Source: Brachybacterium sacelli
Lineage (GTDB): Bacteria > Actinomycetota > Actinomycetes > Actinomycetales > Dermabacteraceae
DNA: 64,000 bases
Reading direction: 5' to 3'
Assembly: GCF_017876545.1 (NCBI RefSeq)
Contig: NZ_JAGIOD010000001.1
Coordinates: 62,001-126,000, forward strand
Shown here: piece after piece, positions 37,538 through 47,317 of the stretch
Position numbering within the stretch: position 1 is the stretch's first letter
Layout of the letters: each line of letters opens with the position of its first letter
The notes under the pieces: model-generated
Told to the model about the DNA's origin: nothing
The model's database searches: none
Seen by the model: the letters and a program-made list of their open reading frames with translations, nothing else
Translations under genes and position numbers: made by a program

Positions 37538-38950
37538 TCAGCTCCTCCGCGCCGCCAGCACGATCCCCCGGTAGGCGAGGCCGACCGCGACCAGCCCCAC
37601 CCCTGCCACGAGGGAGCGCCCGGGCAGGGCTGCGACCAGCACCACACATCCGACCAGCCCCATCACCTGCAGCGACCTCGGGAACATCCGCCATTGCCCG
37701 GCCTGGGTGAAGGCCGCGAGGTTCGCGACCGCGTAGTACAGCAGCACTCCGAAGGACGAGGCCGTGATCGCGACCAGCACGTCGGAGGCCAGCAGCACCA
37801 GCACCAGCACGGCCAGCGCAGCGACGACCTCCGCCCGCTGCGGCACGGCGTACCGGTTGCTGGAGCGGGCGAGGGGTCGCGGCAGGTCCCCTTCGCGAGC
37901 CATGGCGAGGATCGTGCGGGAGACGCCCGCGACCAGGGCCAGCAGCGCCCCGGCAGCAGCTGCGACGGCACCGACGGTGATGATCGCTTCCCACGCCGGG
38001 CCCGCGCCCACGGACTCCAGAGCGCTGAGGAACGGCGCCGGCCCCCAGCCCTCGCCGGTGGGGGCGGGGCCGACGAACACCAGCAGGATCGACAGGCCCA
38101 GGTACAGCGCGCAGACCAGGGCCAGGGCCACCAGGATCGCCCGCGGGATGGTGCGACGGGGGTCGAGGACCTCCTCGCCGAGGGTCGCCACCCGGGCGTA
38201 GCCGGCGAAGGCGAAGAACATGATGGCGGCGGCCTGCAGCACGACGAGCGCGATCCCGACGACGCCCCCGGTGCCGGCGCCGAGCGCCGCGGCCAGGCCA
38301 CCGTCCCACAGCCCCGCGGCCTCCCCGGCCAGTGGCCCCGGGATGGTCGAGAGATGGGTGAGGCCGGCGTCCCCGTCGGTGGAGTCGAGCCCTTCGGACG
38401 GGTCGATCGGGGCGACGGCGAGACCGACGACCAGACGCCCGGCTGTCAGCAGCAGCGCGGCGACCGCCACGGTGACCAGCACGCGGGCGAGGGCGGCGGT
38501 GCGGGTGATGCCCACGAGGTTCACGGCCGTCAGGACGATGATCACCAGCGCGGCCACGAGGCGCTGGGCCGGCTCGGGCACCAGGTAGGCGGCGATGACC
38601 AGGGCCATCGCGGCACAGGAGGCGATCTTTCCGATCACGAAGCACCAGCCGGCGAGAAAACCCCACCAGGGCCCCAGCTGCTGGTTGCCGAAGTGATAAG
38701 TACCTCCGGAGGACGGGTGCTGAGCAGCGAGCTGTGCGGTCGAGGTGGCGTTGCCCAGGGCGACCACGCCGGCCAACAGCACCGCGAGCGGCGCCAGAGT
38801 GCCCACCAGGTCCTGGGCGGCTCCGAGAGAGACGAAGGCGCCCGCCCCGATCATCGAGGCGAGTCCGATGACGACGGCGTCGTCCAGTCGGAGACGGCGG
38901 GCGAGAGCCCCGGAGGACGCTGGGCCGGCGGAAGTGCTCATGAGGGCCAT
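37538..38950 (-). CDS. APC-family amino-acid permease
   Basis: 470 residues, about 12 TM helices. TM1 carries GLASMIGAGAFVSLGAA, the substrate-binding unwound segment of the APC superfamily, and TM6 has FFAFAGYARVATLGEEV, the matching glycine/Glu motif. PSSGGTYHFGNQQLGPWWGFLAGW is the typical TM2-3 signature. An extracytoplasmic loop of ~45 residues (near 190-235) is acidic. Substrate unknown. The start could be the ATG at 38950 or that at 38941; neither has a strong ribosome site. Confidence 0.9.
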   Translation of the reverse strand: MALMSTSAGPASSGALARRLRLDDAVVIGLASMIGAGAFVSLGAAQDLVGTLAPLAVLLAGVVALGNATSTAQLAAQHPSSGGTYHFGNQQLGPWWGFLAGWCFVIGKIASCAAMALVIAAYLVPEPAQRLVAALVIIVLTAVNLVGITRTAALARVLVTVAVAALLLTAGRLVVGLAVAPIDPSEGLDSTDGDAGLTHLSTIPGPLAGEAAGLWDGGLAAALGAGTGGVVGIALVVLQAAAIMFFAFAGYARVATLGEEVLDPRRTIPRAILVALALVCALYLGLSILLVFVGPAPTGEGWGPAPFLSALESVGAGPAWEAIITVGAVAAAAGALLALVAGVSRTILAMAREGDLPRPLARSSNRYAVPQRAEVVAALAVLVLVLLASDVLVAITASSFGVLLYYAVANLAAFTQAGQWRMFPRSLQVMGLVGCVVLVAALPGRSLVAGVGLVAVGLAYRGIVLAARRS

Positions 38951-39029
38951 TCTCGGGCAGGAGTGGGGGCGAGGGCGACAGGGTTTCGGCCACCGCGTTG
39001 CGGAGTCTCGAGGCCTGCCCCCCGGGCGG

Positions 39030-39088
39030 TCGAGATCGACATGAGGACCACTTTGTGGCCCGCAAAGTGGTCCTCATGTCGATCTCGA
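39030..39088. repeat. Hairpin repeat, copy 1: 26-bp perfect arms, 7-base loop
   Basis: Arms 39030-39055 and 39063-39088 are exact reverse complements, built around GATCGACATGAGGACCAC. The hairpin sits 79 bases beyond the stop of the nuclease gene in its direction of transcription, so it could act as a terminator. A degenerate copy lies at 41624-41682. Confidence 0.9.
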
Positions 39089-39166
39089 TGGGCCGACGAC
39101 GGTCAGACCGGGCCGAAGGGGCCCGTCCGTCGTCAGTGCGGCTCCGGCGAGGAGCCGATGAGGCGG

Positions 39167-41410
39167 TCAGCCATTCCTGGCGGCGCCGTGGCCGATGCCG
39201 CTGTTGCTGCCGCCGGGGGTGCCGCTGTTGTTCCCGGGGCCGCTGTCGTTCTCGCCGAGGCCGCTGTTGCTGCCGGGGCCGCTGTTGTTCCCGGGGTCGG
39301 GATCGTCGGTCCCGCGTGGCCCGTTTCCCCGACCATGGCCATGCGCCTTCCCGGGATGCTCCCTGTGGCCGCCATCGGCGCAGTCGCCCTCCTCGGCGTC
39401 CTCCGGGAAGCCCGCGTCCAGGCCCACGATCATCGGGTCGTGGTCCGAGGAGCCGAACACGCCCTCCTCATAGAGGTCCGTGGCGTTGTTCTTGTACCGC
39501 GAGTACTGCGCCATGACGGACTCGGGCCCGTTGATCTGCCAATCGGTCGCGCCGGTGACTCGCTCGGCACCCGCGGCATTGGCGAGGACGTGGTCCAAGG
39601 AGCCGACCATGCCGCCGTAGCTGTAGGACCAGCCCTCGGGGTCATAGGTGTCGCCGAGGTCCACGTAGCCCTGCTCGTAGAACAGCTGTAGCGGCTCCTC
39701 CTGGGTGTAGGCGTTGAGGTCGCCGCCGTGGAAGACGTCCTCGACGCCGAGCTCCTCGGCCGTGGCCTCACCCCAGTCCAGCAGCGCCTCGGCCTGCTGC
39801 AGGCGGGAGGTGCGGGCGTTGCCCTGGACAGGGTCCTCCTCGAGCTCTGCATCCTCCGCGTCAGCCGAGCCCTTGGACTTGAAATGGTTGATGGTGAACA
39901 GGAACGGCTCGCCCTCGACCTGCTCCTCGTCCTCGCTCTCACCCCCGCCCTCGACGGGCACGAACTCCTGGCCGATGGGCTCGCGGGCGTTGTCGAACGC
40001 CTCGTGACCGGCGAGGATCTGCACCTCGCCCGTGGGCTCGACGGCCGCGGGCTGATAGATGATCGCGTTGGTGATCATGTCCTGGCCACCGTCCAGGCCC
40101 TGGGCCGCGTAGGTATCGGCGGTGGGGACGTAGTCCCAGGTGCCCTCGCCGTCACGCTCGTTCAGCGCGGCGACCAGGGTGTCGGTGGCCTCGTCGGGGG
40201 TCTCCCCGAGGCGCGCGGAGTTCTCGATCTCGATCAGGCCCACCACCTCGGCGCCGGTGCCGGAGATGGCCTCGACGATCTTGGACTGCTGGCGCTCGAG
40301 GTCGTCGGCTCCCCACGCGCCGCGCAGGTCGCAGCCGCCGCGAACGTTCGTGCCCTCACCTTCCATGTTCGTGTAGGGCTCGCAGCCGGGGGTGTCCTCG
40401 CCGAGAGTGGTGAAGTAGTTCAGCACGTTGAAGGTGGACAGCTGCAGGTCGCCTCCGACCTCGTCGGGCGCGTCCTGGCGGGTGCCGGCGAAGTCCACGC
40501 CGTCGGCGTCGACCCCGCTCCAGGGGGTGGTGGTGTTCAGCCGCCACTGGTCGAAGGAGTAGGCGACCACGACGGGCTCGGCGAAGGTGGCGCTCGCACC
40601 GACCCGCACCGGTTCCTGCGTGGTCAGCCAGCTCATCGGCTGCTCGGGGTGCTCGGTGAAGTCTGTGCTGCGGCCGTCATCGAGCAGCACCAGGTTCTGG
40701 GCCTGCCGCTCGAAGTAGGCGGTGGCGTCCTCGCCAGGTCGCATCACGTCGCCGGCTTGCTGCAGGGGCTCGTCGCCGATCGCGAGGCCCACTTCGCCGA
40801 AGCGGCCCGTGTCGTAGACGTCGGTGACGGTGAAGTCGTCCTCGCCGGGCAGGTAGAGCATGTGCTCGAGGCTCTCGCGCTGGGATTCATCGGTCGGGAA
40901 TCCACCCTCGAGGGTGGTGGGCTCGACGGGGTCGAGCGGCTCGGCGAGCGGCTGCAGGCCCTCGGCGCCGCCGGTGATCTGAGTGGAGCCGTGGTACTCG
41001 GAGACCTCGCCGGCCACCTGCACGGAATCGCCGACCGCGACTTCGTCGGCGGTCTCCGCGGAATACACGAACACGGCGGTGGAGCCCTCGTGGCGGGAGA
41101 GGTCGAGCGCTCCCCCGGTGCCCGGGGTCTGGATGACGTAGCCGTCCAGGCCGCCGGTGGCGTAGACCGCGGTGACCACGCCCTCGGTGACGACGGAGGT
41201 GCCGACCAGCGGACTGGCAGCCCCGGTGCCCTGGATCTCGGCGATCGACACCTCGGCGGCCTCGGCAGAGGGGGCGAGCCCGGGGGCGAGGCTGACACCG
41301 AGGGCAAGTGCAGCCGCGACAGCACCGAGACGGGCCCGATACGCGCGCGGTGCGGTGCCGTGGAGGGCCCGATGCGCGCGCGGTGCGGCGCCGTGGAGGG
41401 GAGTGCTCAT
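39167..41410 (-). CDS. Secreted ExeM/NucH-family endonuclease
   Basis: 747 residues. A long signal region (to about residue 50, ending SAEAAEVS) contains a tandem 11-residue duplication (LHGAAPRAHRA, LHGTAPRAYRA). An OB-fold-like domain (SVVTEGVVTAVY to IQTP) precedes an endonuclease/exonuclease/phosphatase domain with STFNVLNYF, VVGLIEIEN, FTINHFKSKGS, GDLNAYTQEEP, SYSYGGMVGSLDHVL and the final SSDHDPMIVGL. The last ~60 residues are a Gly/Asn/Ser-rich tail without a sorting signal. It degrades extracellular DNA. ATG 41410 has AGGAG upstream. Confidence 0.93.
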   Translation of the reverse strand: MSTPLHGAAPRAHRALHGTAPRAYRARLGAVAAALALGVSLAPGLAPSAEAAEVSIAEIQGTGAASPLVGTSVVTEGVVTAVYATGGLDGYVIQTPGTGGALDLSRHEGSTAVFVYSAETADEVAVGDSVQVAGEVSEYHGSTQITGGAEGLQPLAEPLDPVEPTTLEGGFPTDESQRESLEHMLYLPGEDDFTVTDVYDTGRFGEVGLAIGDEPLQQAGDVMRPGEDATAYFERQAQNLVLLDDGRSTDFTEHPEQPMSWLTTQEPVRVGASATFAEPVVVAYSFDQWRLNTTTPWSGVDADGVDFAGTRQDAPDEVGGDLQLSTFNVLNYFTTLGEDTPGCEPYTNMEGEGTNVRGGCDLRGAWGADDLERQQSKIVEAISGTGAEVVGLIEIENSARLGETPDEATDTLVAALNERDGEGTWDYVPTADTYAAQGLDGGQDMITNAIIYQPAAVEPTGEVQILAGHEAFDNAREPIGQEFVPVEGGGESEDEEQVEGEPFLFTINHFKSKGSADAEDAELEEDPVQGNARTSRLQQAEALLDWGEATAEELGVEDVFHGGDLNAYTQEEPLQLFYEQGYVDLGDTYDPEGWSYSYGGMVGSLDHVLANAAGAERVTGATDWQINGPESVMAQYSRYKNNATDLYEEGVFGSSDHDPMIVGLDAGFPEDAEEGDCADGGHREHPGKAHGHGRGNGPRGTDDPDPGNNSGPGSNSGLGENDSGPGNNSGTPGGSNSGIGHGAARNG

Positions 41411-41473
41411 CGCGGGGATCTCCTGAAGGTCGTGATGGGGCGAGTCTGGTGCCGGGGTCCGACGCACGAGGCC

Positions 41474-41530
41474 GACGGGTTCAGGTGAGACGGTTCAGGT
41501 CAGACGGGACAGGTCGGACGGTTCAGGTCG
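41474..41530. repeat. Four tandem 14-15 bp direct repeats upstream of nuclease gene
   Basis: Units begin at 41474, 41489, 41503 and 41517, each a variant of GACGGTTCAGGTCA. They lie 64-120 bases before the nuclease start codon, the position of a promoter or regulator-binding array. Confidence 0.7.
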
Positions 41531-41623
41531 AGCGGCATCCCCCGGGCACGTGGGACGGACGGAGATACCCAGGATCGTCGAGCTCCCCGGGGGTACGGGT
41601 TGCCGACACCGACGGCCCGGGCA

Positions 41624-41682
41624 TCGAGATCGACACGGGGACCACTTTGCGGGTCTCATCTTGGTCCTCATGTCGATCTCGA
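41624..41682. repeat. Hairpin repeat, copy 2 (imperfect)
   Basis: The arms 41624-41645 and 41661-41682 match copy 1 with three substitutions and a longer loop. It begins 27 bases beyond the stop codon of the 5'-nucleotidase, again in terminator position. Confidence 0.8.
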
Positions 41683-41708
41683 GCGGTGAGGGTGCCGTCG
41701 AGCTCGCG

Positions 41709-44156
41709 TCAGCGGTGCGTCAGGCGGTGTCGCAGCCCGAGCGCTCCGATTCCGGCGAGGGCGAGGAACCCGATCGCCACGACGTAGGGCGCGACGTCGG
41801 CCCCGGTGCGGGCCAGGTCCGACGGGGTATCGCCCGCCGTGGGCTCACCGGTGCCGTCGTCCACCGGCGGGGCCTCGGTGTCGTCTTCCTGAGCAATGTC
41901 GCCCTGGGAGCCGCCGCCCTGGGCGTCATCACCCTGGTCAGCGCCACCCTGCGGGTCCTCGCCCTCAGAGCCGTCACCCTGACCGTCCCCGCCCTGGCCA
42001 TCCTCACCCTGGGAGACGTCGGCTTCGTCCCCGCCGTCGCTCGGCGGCGGCGTGGCGCCCTCGTCTCCGCTGCAGCCGTCGGGCATCTCACCGGAGCTCC
42101 CGGTGAACGAGGGGAGGTCGGCGGTGATCTCGGTGCCGGCATCCGGGATCGCGGTGATGCTCAGCGGCACGTCGGTGCCCTCTGGGACGCACAGCCCGTC
42201 GGTGAGGGTGACGTCGGCGTAGGCACGGCCCTGGTCCTCGACCATCTCGTAGGGCGCCTCGAAGGTGCCGTACTCCCCGGCGTCGACCACGACCTTCTCG
42301 ATCTGGGGAGCGCCGAGGCTGAGTGAATCGAGGCCGCCGATGCGCAGCACCGCGTCGCGATCGGTGCCCGCCACGGCATCATCCTCGCCGCCGTCGAGCA
42401 CCTGCAGGTCCAGCTGACGCTGCGAGTAGTCGGGGGCGAGGTCCGAGTTCGCCTCGAGGTACTCGATGAAGGCGTCGCGATCCAGCACACCGGAGTCGCG
42501 CACGTCGGCGGCCTCGGAGAGGGTCCACATGTTGTCGCCGCCCTCGAAGAGGAAGCTCGCGGTGACGATCGTGTAGGTGCCCTCGGGGTCGATCGGCTCG
42601 CCGCCGATGCGCACCTCGGTGATGTGCTCGTCCATCTCGCCGGTGGAGTCGAAAGTGTACTCGACGTTGTTCGAGACGCTGAAAGCGAGGAACTCGCTGG
42701 TGGGCGCGCCCTGCTCATCGCGCTGCCACTGCTCCTCGAGCATCTGGATGAACTGGGCGCCGGTGACCTCGCCGGAGTTGAGGGTGTTGCCGAAGGGCAC
42801 CATGGAGTTGGCCTCGGCGTAGGTGACCACGCCGTCGCCGTCCTCGCCGGCCGCGTCGTACCAGAGCTCCGCACGGATGCCGCCGGGGTTCATCCAGCCG
42901 ATGACCTCGTGCTCCGATCCCGCCCCCTCGTCCTCGAGCCACCACTTCATGGAATCGGCGAGCATGTCGCCGGCGGCGGAATGGCGGGAGCGGTCATCTC
43001 CCTTGGTGTTGGCCTGGTCGCTGACCGGGTCCTGGGTGCGGCGCACGCCCTCACCGTCGTACTCGGCGACGGAGGACCCCCAGGAGGTGGTGATGTCGTC
43101 GGCGATGGTGCCGACCGGCTCCGAGCCCTCCTCCTCGGCGTTCTCGAGTGCGTCCGCGACGATGGTGGAGGCCTCCTGGTAGGTCTCGTCACCCTCGCAG
43201 GAGGCGAGGTCGGCGTTCTCCGTGGGGATCAGCTCGGTCCCGCCCTCGGTGACGTCCCAGTCGCCGTCCTCGCCCAGCGCGAGGATGACCGAGCCGAGGT
43301 TCGCACCGTTGGCGCCGGTCTGCATGATCGGGCGCACCTCGCCGTCCTGGCCGGGCACCGGGGCGTTGTAGGCATAGGTCTGGTGGGAGTCGCCGTTGAA
43401 GATCGCATCGACCTCGGGGGAGGTCTCGCTGACGATCTTGTCGAAGACCGGGTCGGAGTTGGCCGGGGCCTCGCCCGGGGCACCGTTGCCGCTGGCGCCT
43501 TCGTGGTAGGAGGCGACCAGGACGTCGTACTCCTCGCCGGAGGCGTCCAGCTCCTCGATCGCGTCGTTGACCGAATCGACCGGATCGAGGAACTGCAGGC
43601 CCTCGATCTTGGCGGGGCTGACCTTGCTGACGGTCTTGGTGGTGACGGCGCCGACCACGGCGACCTTCACCTCGCCCGCGTCGACCATCGAGTACGGCTG
43701 CTGGGCATGCTCGCCGGTCTCCTTCTCGACGACGTTCGCGGCGAGGTAGGGGAAGTCGGCGCTGTCGGAGATGCGTCCGTTGAGGTCCTCCTGGCCCTGG
43801 TCGTACTCGTGATTGCCGATCGCGCTCGCGTCCACACCCAGGGCACCCAGGAGATCGAGGGTGGGCTCGTCGTTCGCGACCGCGGAGGCGAACGCACTGC
43901 CGCCGACGTTGTCCCCGGCGGACAGCAGTGCGGAGTTCTCGTGCTGGCTCCGGGCGGTCACCGCGGTGCAGGCGAAGGCGTTGCCGGCATCGAGGGCGCC
44001 GTGGAAGTCGTTGAAGCTCAGCAGGTTGACCTCGTCGCCGGGGTCGGCGGCGACGGCGGCACCGAACGGCGCGGCGGCCGACGCGGCCACCAGGGCGACG
44101 GCCCCGAGTCCCACGGACGCGCTGCGCGCGAAGCGCCGGGCGGGGGTGTCGATCAT
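41709..44156 (-). CDS. Cell-wall-anchored 5'-nucleotidase/2',3'-cyclic phosphodiesterase
   Basis: 815 residues. Signal peptide to about residue 37 (AAVAADPGDEV). Metallophosphatase domain: LLSFNDFHGALD, LSAGDNVGGSAF, GNHEYDQGQED and FNGDSHQTY. C-terminal substrate domain: MNPGGIRAEL and NSMVPFGNTL. A low-complexity Asp/Gly/Gln linker (about 690-770) leads to a sorting signal LARTGAD, a hydrophobic helix and a basic tail, so a LAxTG-type (class E-like) sortase probably attaches it to the wall. It releases phosphate from extracellular nucleotides, working after the nuclease. ATG 44156 has AGGAG upstream. Confidence 0.93.
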   Translation of the reverse strand: MIDTPARRFARSASVGLGAVALVAASAAAPFGAAVAADPGDEVNLLSFNDFHGALDAGNAFACTAVTARSQHENSALLSAGDNVGGSAFASAVANDEPTLDLLGALGVDASAIGNHEYDQGQEDLNGRISDSADFPYLAANVVEKETGEHAQQPYSMVDAGEVKVAVVGAVTTKTVSKVSPAKIEGLQFLDPVDSVNDAIEELDASGEEYDVLVASYHEGASGNGAPGEAPANSDPVFDKIVSETSPEVDAIFNGDSHQTYAYNAPVPGQDGEVRPIMQTGANGANLGSVILALGEDGDWDVTEGGTELIPTENADLASCEGDETYQEASTIVADALENAEEEGSEPVGTIADDITTSWGSSVAEYDGEGVRRTQDPVSDQANTKGDDRSRHSAAGDMLADSMKWWLEDEGAGSEHEVIGWMNPGGIRAELWYDAAGEDGDGVVTYAEANSMVPFGNTLNSGEVTGAQFIQMLEEQWQRDEQGAPTSEFLAFSVSNNVEYTFDSTGEMDEHITEVRIGGEPIDPEGTYTIVTASFLFEGGDNMWTLSEAADVRDSGVLDRDAFIEYLEANSDLAPDYSQRQLDLQVLDGGEDDAVAGTDRDAVLRIGGLDSLSLGAPQIEKVVVDAGEYGTFEAPYEMVEDQGRAYADVTLTDGLCVPEGTDVPLSITAIPDAGTEITADLPSFTGSSGEMPDGCSGDEGATPPPSDGGDEADVSQGEDGQGGDGQGDGSEGEDPQGGADQGDDAQGGGSQGDIAQEDDTEAPPVDDGTGEPTAGDTPSDLARTGADVAPYVVAIGFLALAGIGALGLRHRLTHR

Positions 44157-44672
44157 GGAAAGGGCTCCTGAGGAGGGAGGGACGGGAACGGCGGTGTGCT
44201 CCCCGCTATCTCAGCTCACGTGGCTCCAGACACGCCCAGGGGTTCCCCGACCTGGCCGACACCTGACATCGATTGTTCACCCACGGAGGTGACCGGCGTC
44301 TCGGGAATGACCGGACCTCGACGGCGACTTTGCCGGTGCTTGACCCGGATCTCCGGGGGCGGCCGCGGCGAGATCGAGGTCACCGGTGACCGCTTGCCGG
44401 GTGTGACGACGCTCGAATGCCCCCGCGCCCAGGTATCGGTGCCCCGCGGATGTGGGTAGCATCGATGAGGACTTCGGACGGCCCGCCACCCGTGCGCCCG
44501 TCTCCGGCTCCGAGCCCGACCGATCTCGGGCTCGCCACCCCGGGTCGCACCCGGCACCGCCCGCAGCCCGCCGCTCCTCACCCATCTCCCGCCGACGCCG
44601 GCACCCACTTCGGGAACGCCACGAGCATCCCGCGGGGACGCCGACCACCGTCACTCCAAGGAGTCAGTCCCC
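44157..44672. other. Divergent intergenic region between 5'-nucleotidase and ndh
   Basis: About 515 bases without a credible gene. TAGCAT at 44457-44462 could be the -10 for ndh with a leader of about 200 bases. GTTCACCCACG at 44275-44285 fits a single unit of the actinobacterial PhoP box, but no second direct repeat is seen. Confidence 0.4.
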
Positions 44673-46118
44673 ATGGTCCTGCCCTTCCTCGCCCCCCGCC
44701 CCACCGTTCCTGCGAAGGACGGCGCGAGCTGGCCGCACGTGATCATCCTGGGAGGCGGCTTCGCCGGCGCCCACGCCGTGGGCGCCCTGCGCGACGCCCG
44801 CGTGCGAGTCACCCTCATCGACCGCAACGTCTACAAGACGTTCCAGCCGCTGCTGTACCAGGTCGCCACCGCCGGCCTGAACCCCGGTGACGTCACCATG
44901 TTCCTGCGCGGGCTCTCCCTGAAGGTCCCCAACATGCGCTACCGCCAGGGCGAGGTCGAGGGAGTCGAGCCCGAGCGCAAGGTGGTCCGCCTCAACGAGG
45001 GCCAGAAGGGCGTCCAGGAGCTGTCCTACGACTACCTGATCGTCGCCAACGGCGCGACGACCGCCTACTTCGGCACCACCGGGGCCGAGGAGCACGCGAT
45101 GCCGATGTACACGCGCTCCCAGTCCCTCGCGATCCGCGACCGCATCTTCTCCGAGCTGGAGCGCTCCACCCGCGAGGACGCGCCCGTCCACGACAAGCTG
45201 AACGTGTGCATCGTCGGCGGCGGGCCGACGGGCGTCGAGATCGCCGGAGCCCTCGCGGACTTCCGCATGCAGGAGCTCGACATCCTCTATCCCGAGATGG
45301 ACCCCGGGACCTTGCAGGTCAGAGTGATCAATCGCGGCGAGGAGCTGATCAAGGAATTCTCCTCCGAGTTCCGCCAGTACGCGGCCGACGAGCTCGAGGA
45401 CCGCGGCGTCACGCTGTGCCTGGGCCACGGCGTGAAGTCCGTCGGCTACGACCACGTGGTCCTCGACGACGACTCCGTCCTCGAATCCGACATCACCATC
45501 TGGGCGGCCGGCGTCGGCATCCCGGACTCGGTGAAGGGCTGGGGTCTGCCGCAGGACAAGCGAGGCCGCCTCTCGGTCGACGACTACCTGCAGGTCAAGG
45601 GTTTCCCCGGCGTGTACGCCGCCGGTGACATCGCCGGCCAGGACGATCCCCTCCCCCAGCTCGCGCAGCCCGCCATCCAGACCGGCCAGGCGGCGGCGAA
45701 GAACATCGCCGCCGAGGTCGCCGGCAAGCCGCGCAAGAGGTTCTCCTACACCGACCTGGGCACCATGGCCACGATCGGCCGTCACGCCGCGATCGCGGAG
45801 ATCCCCCACCTTGGCGGGCTCTCTGGATCGGTCGGCTGGGCGGCCTGGCTGGGCGTGCACATCACCAAGATGATCGGCCACCGCAACCAGCGTGCGGTCG
45901 CGATGAACCTGATCTCGCTGTACGGCGGCACCCGTGCCACGCACCAGCCGAACCCCGTCGTCGGGGAGGTGGACTCGCTGCGCGCGGCCCGGATGTTCGA
46001 GGCGCAGGCCCCCCACCGCAAGTTCGGCAAGGGTGCCCAGGCCGGCGCGCCCCACGACCAGGAAGCCGCCGAGGAGACCCCCGGCGCCCGCGACGTCTCT
46101 GACCCGATCAAGGACTGA
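44673..46118 (+). CDS. ndh: Type II NADH dehydrogenase (NDH-2)
   Basis: 481 residues. FAD site ILGGGFAGAHAVGAL near residue 30, quinone-site region TFQPLLYQVATAGL, NADH site IVGGGPTGVEIAGALADF near residue 185 and the second FAD contact VYAAGDIAGQ. The C-terminal ~110 residues contain an amphipathic membrane-binding segment (SVGWAAWLGVHITKMIG). It passes electrons from NADH to menaquinone without pumping protons. ATG follows AAGGAG by nine bases. Confidence 0.95.
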   Translation: MVLPFLAPRPTVPAKDGASWPHVIILGGGFAGAHAVGALRDARVRVTLIDRNVYKTFQPLLYQVATAGLNPGDVTMFLRGLSLKVPNMRYRQGEVEGVEPERKVVRLNEGQKGVQELSYDYLIVANGATTAYFGTTGAEEHAMPMYTRSQSLAIRDRIFSELERSTREDAPVHDKLNVCIVGGGPTGVEIAGALADFRMQELDILYPEMDPGTLQVRVINRGEELIKEFSSEFRQYAADELEDRGVTLCLGHGVKSVGYDHVVLDDDSVLESDITIWAAGVGIPDSVKGWGLPQDKRGRLSVDDYLQVKGFPGVYAAGDIAGQDDPLPQLAQPAIQTGQAAAKNIAAEVAGKPRKRFSYTDLGTMATIGRHAAIAEIPHLGGLSGSVGWAAWLGVHITKMIGHRNQRAVAMNLISLYGGTRATHQPNPVVGEVDSLRAARMFEAQAPHRKFGKGAQAGAPHDQEAAEETPGARDVSDPIKD

Positions 46119-46195
46119 TCGCCGGGCAGCGTCGACGCGGTGGTCGGCGCTGCCGAGACGACCAACAGCCGACCTGCCGTACCGAGCTCGGCGCC

Positions 46196-46201
46196 GCTAG
46201 A
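46196..46201 (+). repeat. Target-site duplication GCTAGA, left
   Basis: GCTAGA immediately precedes the left inverted repeat and is repeated exactly at 47318-47323. It fits the NCTAGN target known for IS481. Confidence 0.9.
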
Positions 46202-47317
46202 TGTTGCGGGTCATGACGTTGTGGTCACGGCGTATGGGATGAAGGAACGGGCCCCTGGACTGCACGATGGGTGGTGTCTAAGCAACCGTCTCGCAGGAAG
46301 AGGCCCGTTCCATGCACCACCGTAATGCGCCGCTGACCGTCGTTGGAAGGCAGCGAGCTGTCGCGCAGGTCATCGACTCCGGTCGCCCGATCGCCCACGT
46401 CGCGGCCGAGTTTCACATCGCTCGCACCACGCTCTCGAAATGGGTCGGCCGCTACCGCGAGCACGGCGACCCAGGCCTGCAAGACCACTCCAGCGCGCCG
46501 GCGAACCGCCCCACCCGCCTCCCGATCTGGGTGCTCGAGCTGATCGAGTCCTGGCGGCGGAAGAGGAAGTGGTCCGCGCGCCGGATCGCCCGCGAGCTCG
46601 CCGACGGCCACGGGTTCGCGTGCTGCGTGAGGACGGTGACGAGGTGGCTGGACCGCCTCGGCTTGAACCGGATCCGCGATATCACCCCAGACGGTGAGAA
46701 CCTGCGTTCACCAGGGAAGATCACCGCCCGCTACCCCGGCCACATAGTCCACATGGACGTCAAGAAGGTCGGTCAGATTCCCGACGGCGGCGGCTGGCGG
46801 GCCCATGGTCGTGGCAGCGAACTGGCCCTCGCCGGCAAGCGCGCCCACAAGCAAAAGGTCGGCTACACCTACCTCCACTCCATGGAGGACGGCTTCTCCC
46901 GCCTGTCCTACACCGAGTCGCTCGAGGACGAGAAAGCGATCACGACCATCGGGTTCTTCCATCGCGCCCGCGTGTTCTTCGCCGCGCACGGCATCACCTG
47001 GATCACGCGGCTGGTCACCGACAACGGCAGCAACTACACCGCCTCAGCGTTTCGGCGATCGACCTGCGCTTTCATCTCCCGGCACCAGCGTACGAGGATC
47101 TACACACCTCGCCACAACGGCAAGATCGAGCGCTACCAGCGGATCCTGGCCGAGGAGTGCCTCTACGCCCGCCCCTACGGCTCCGAGACCGAGCGGCGCG
47201 AAGCGATCGCGATCTGGGTCCATCACTACAATTTCCACCGACCCCACACCGCCTGCGGCGACCAGCCCCCGGCCTCACGACTTCACACCGGCGTCGACAA
47301 CGTCATGACCAACTACA
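46202..47317 (+). mobile_element. IS481-family insertion sequence, complete (1116 bp)
   Basis: Terminal inverted repeats of 21 bp (46202-46222 and 47297-47317), 18 of 21 bases matching, both starting TGT and sharing GGTCATGACGTTGT. A 6-bp duplication GCTAGA flanks the element. One transposase gene fills it. It sits between ndh and a convergent efflux gene and disrupts no visible gene, so it is a recent and harmless insertion by appearance. Confidence 0.93.

Noticed and set aside
44275..44285. PhoP box upstream of the 5'-nucleotidase
   Set aside because: Only one 11-base unit matches; functional boxes need two direct repeats, so it is mentioned only as a hint.
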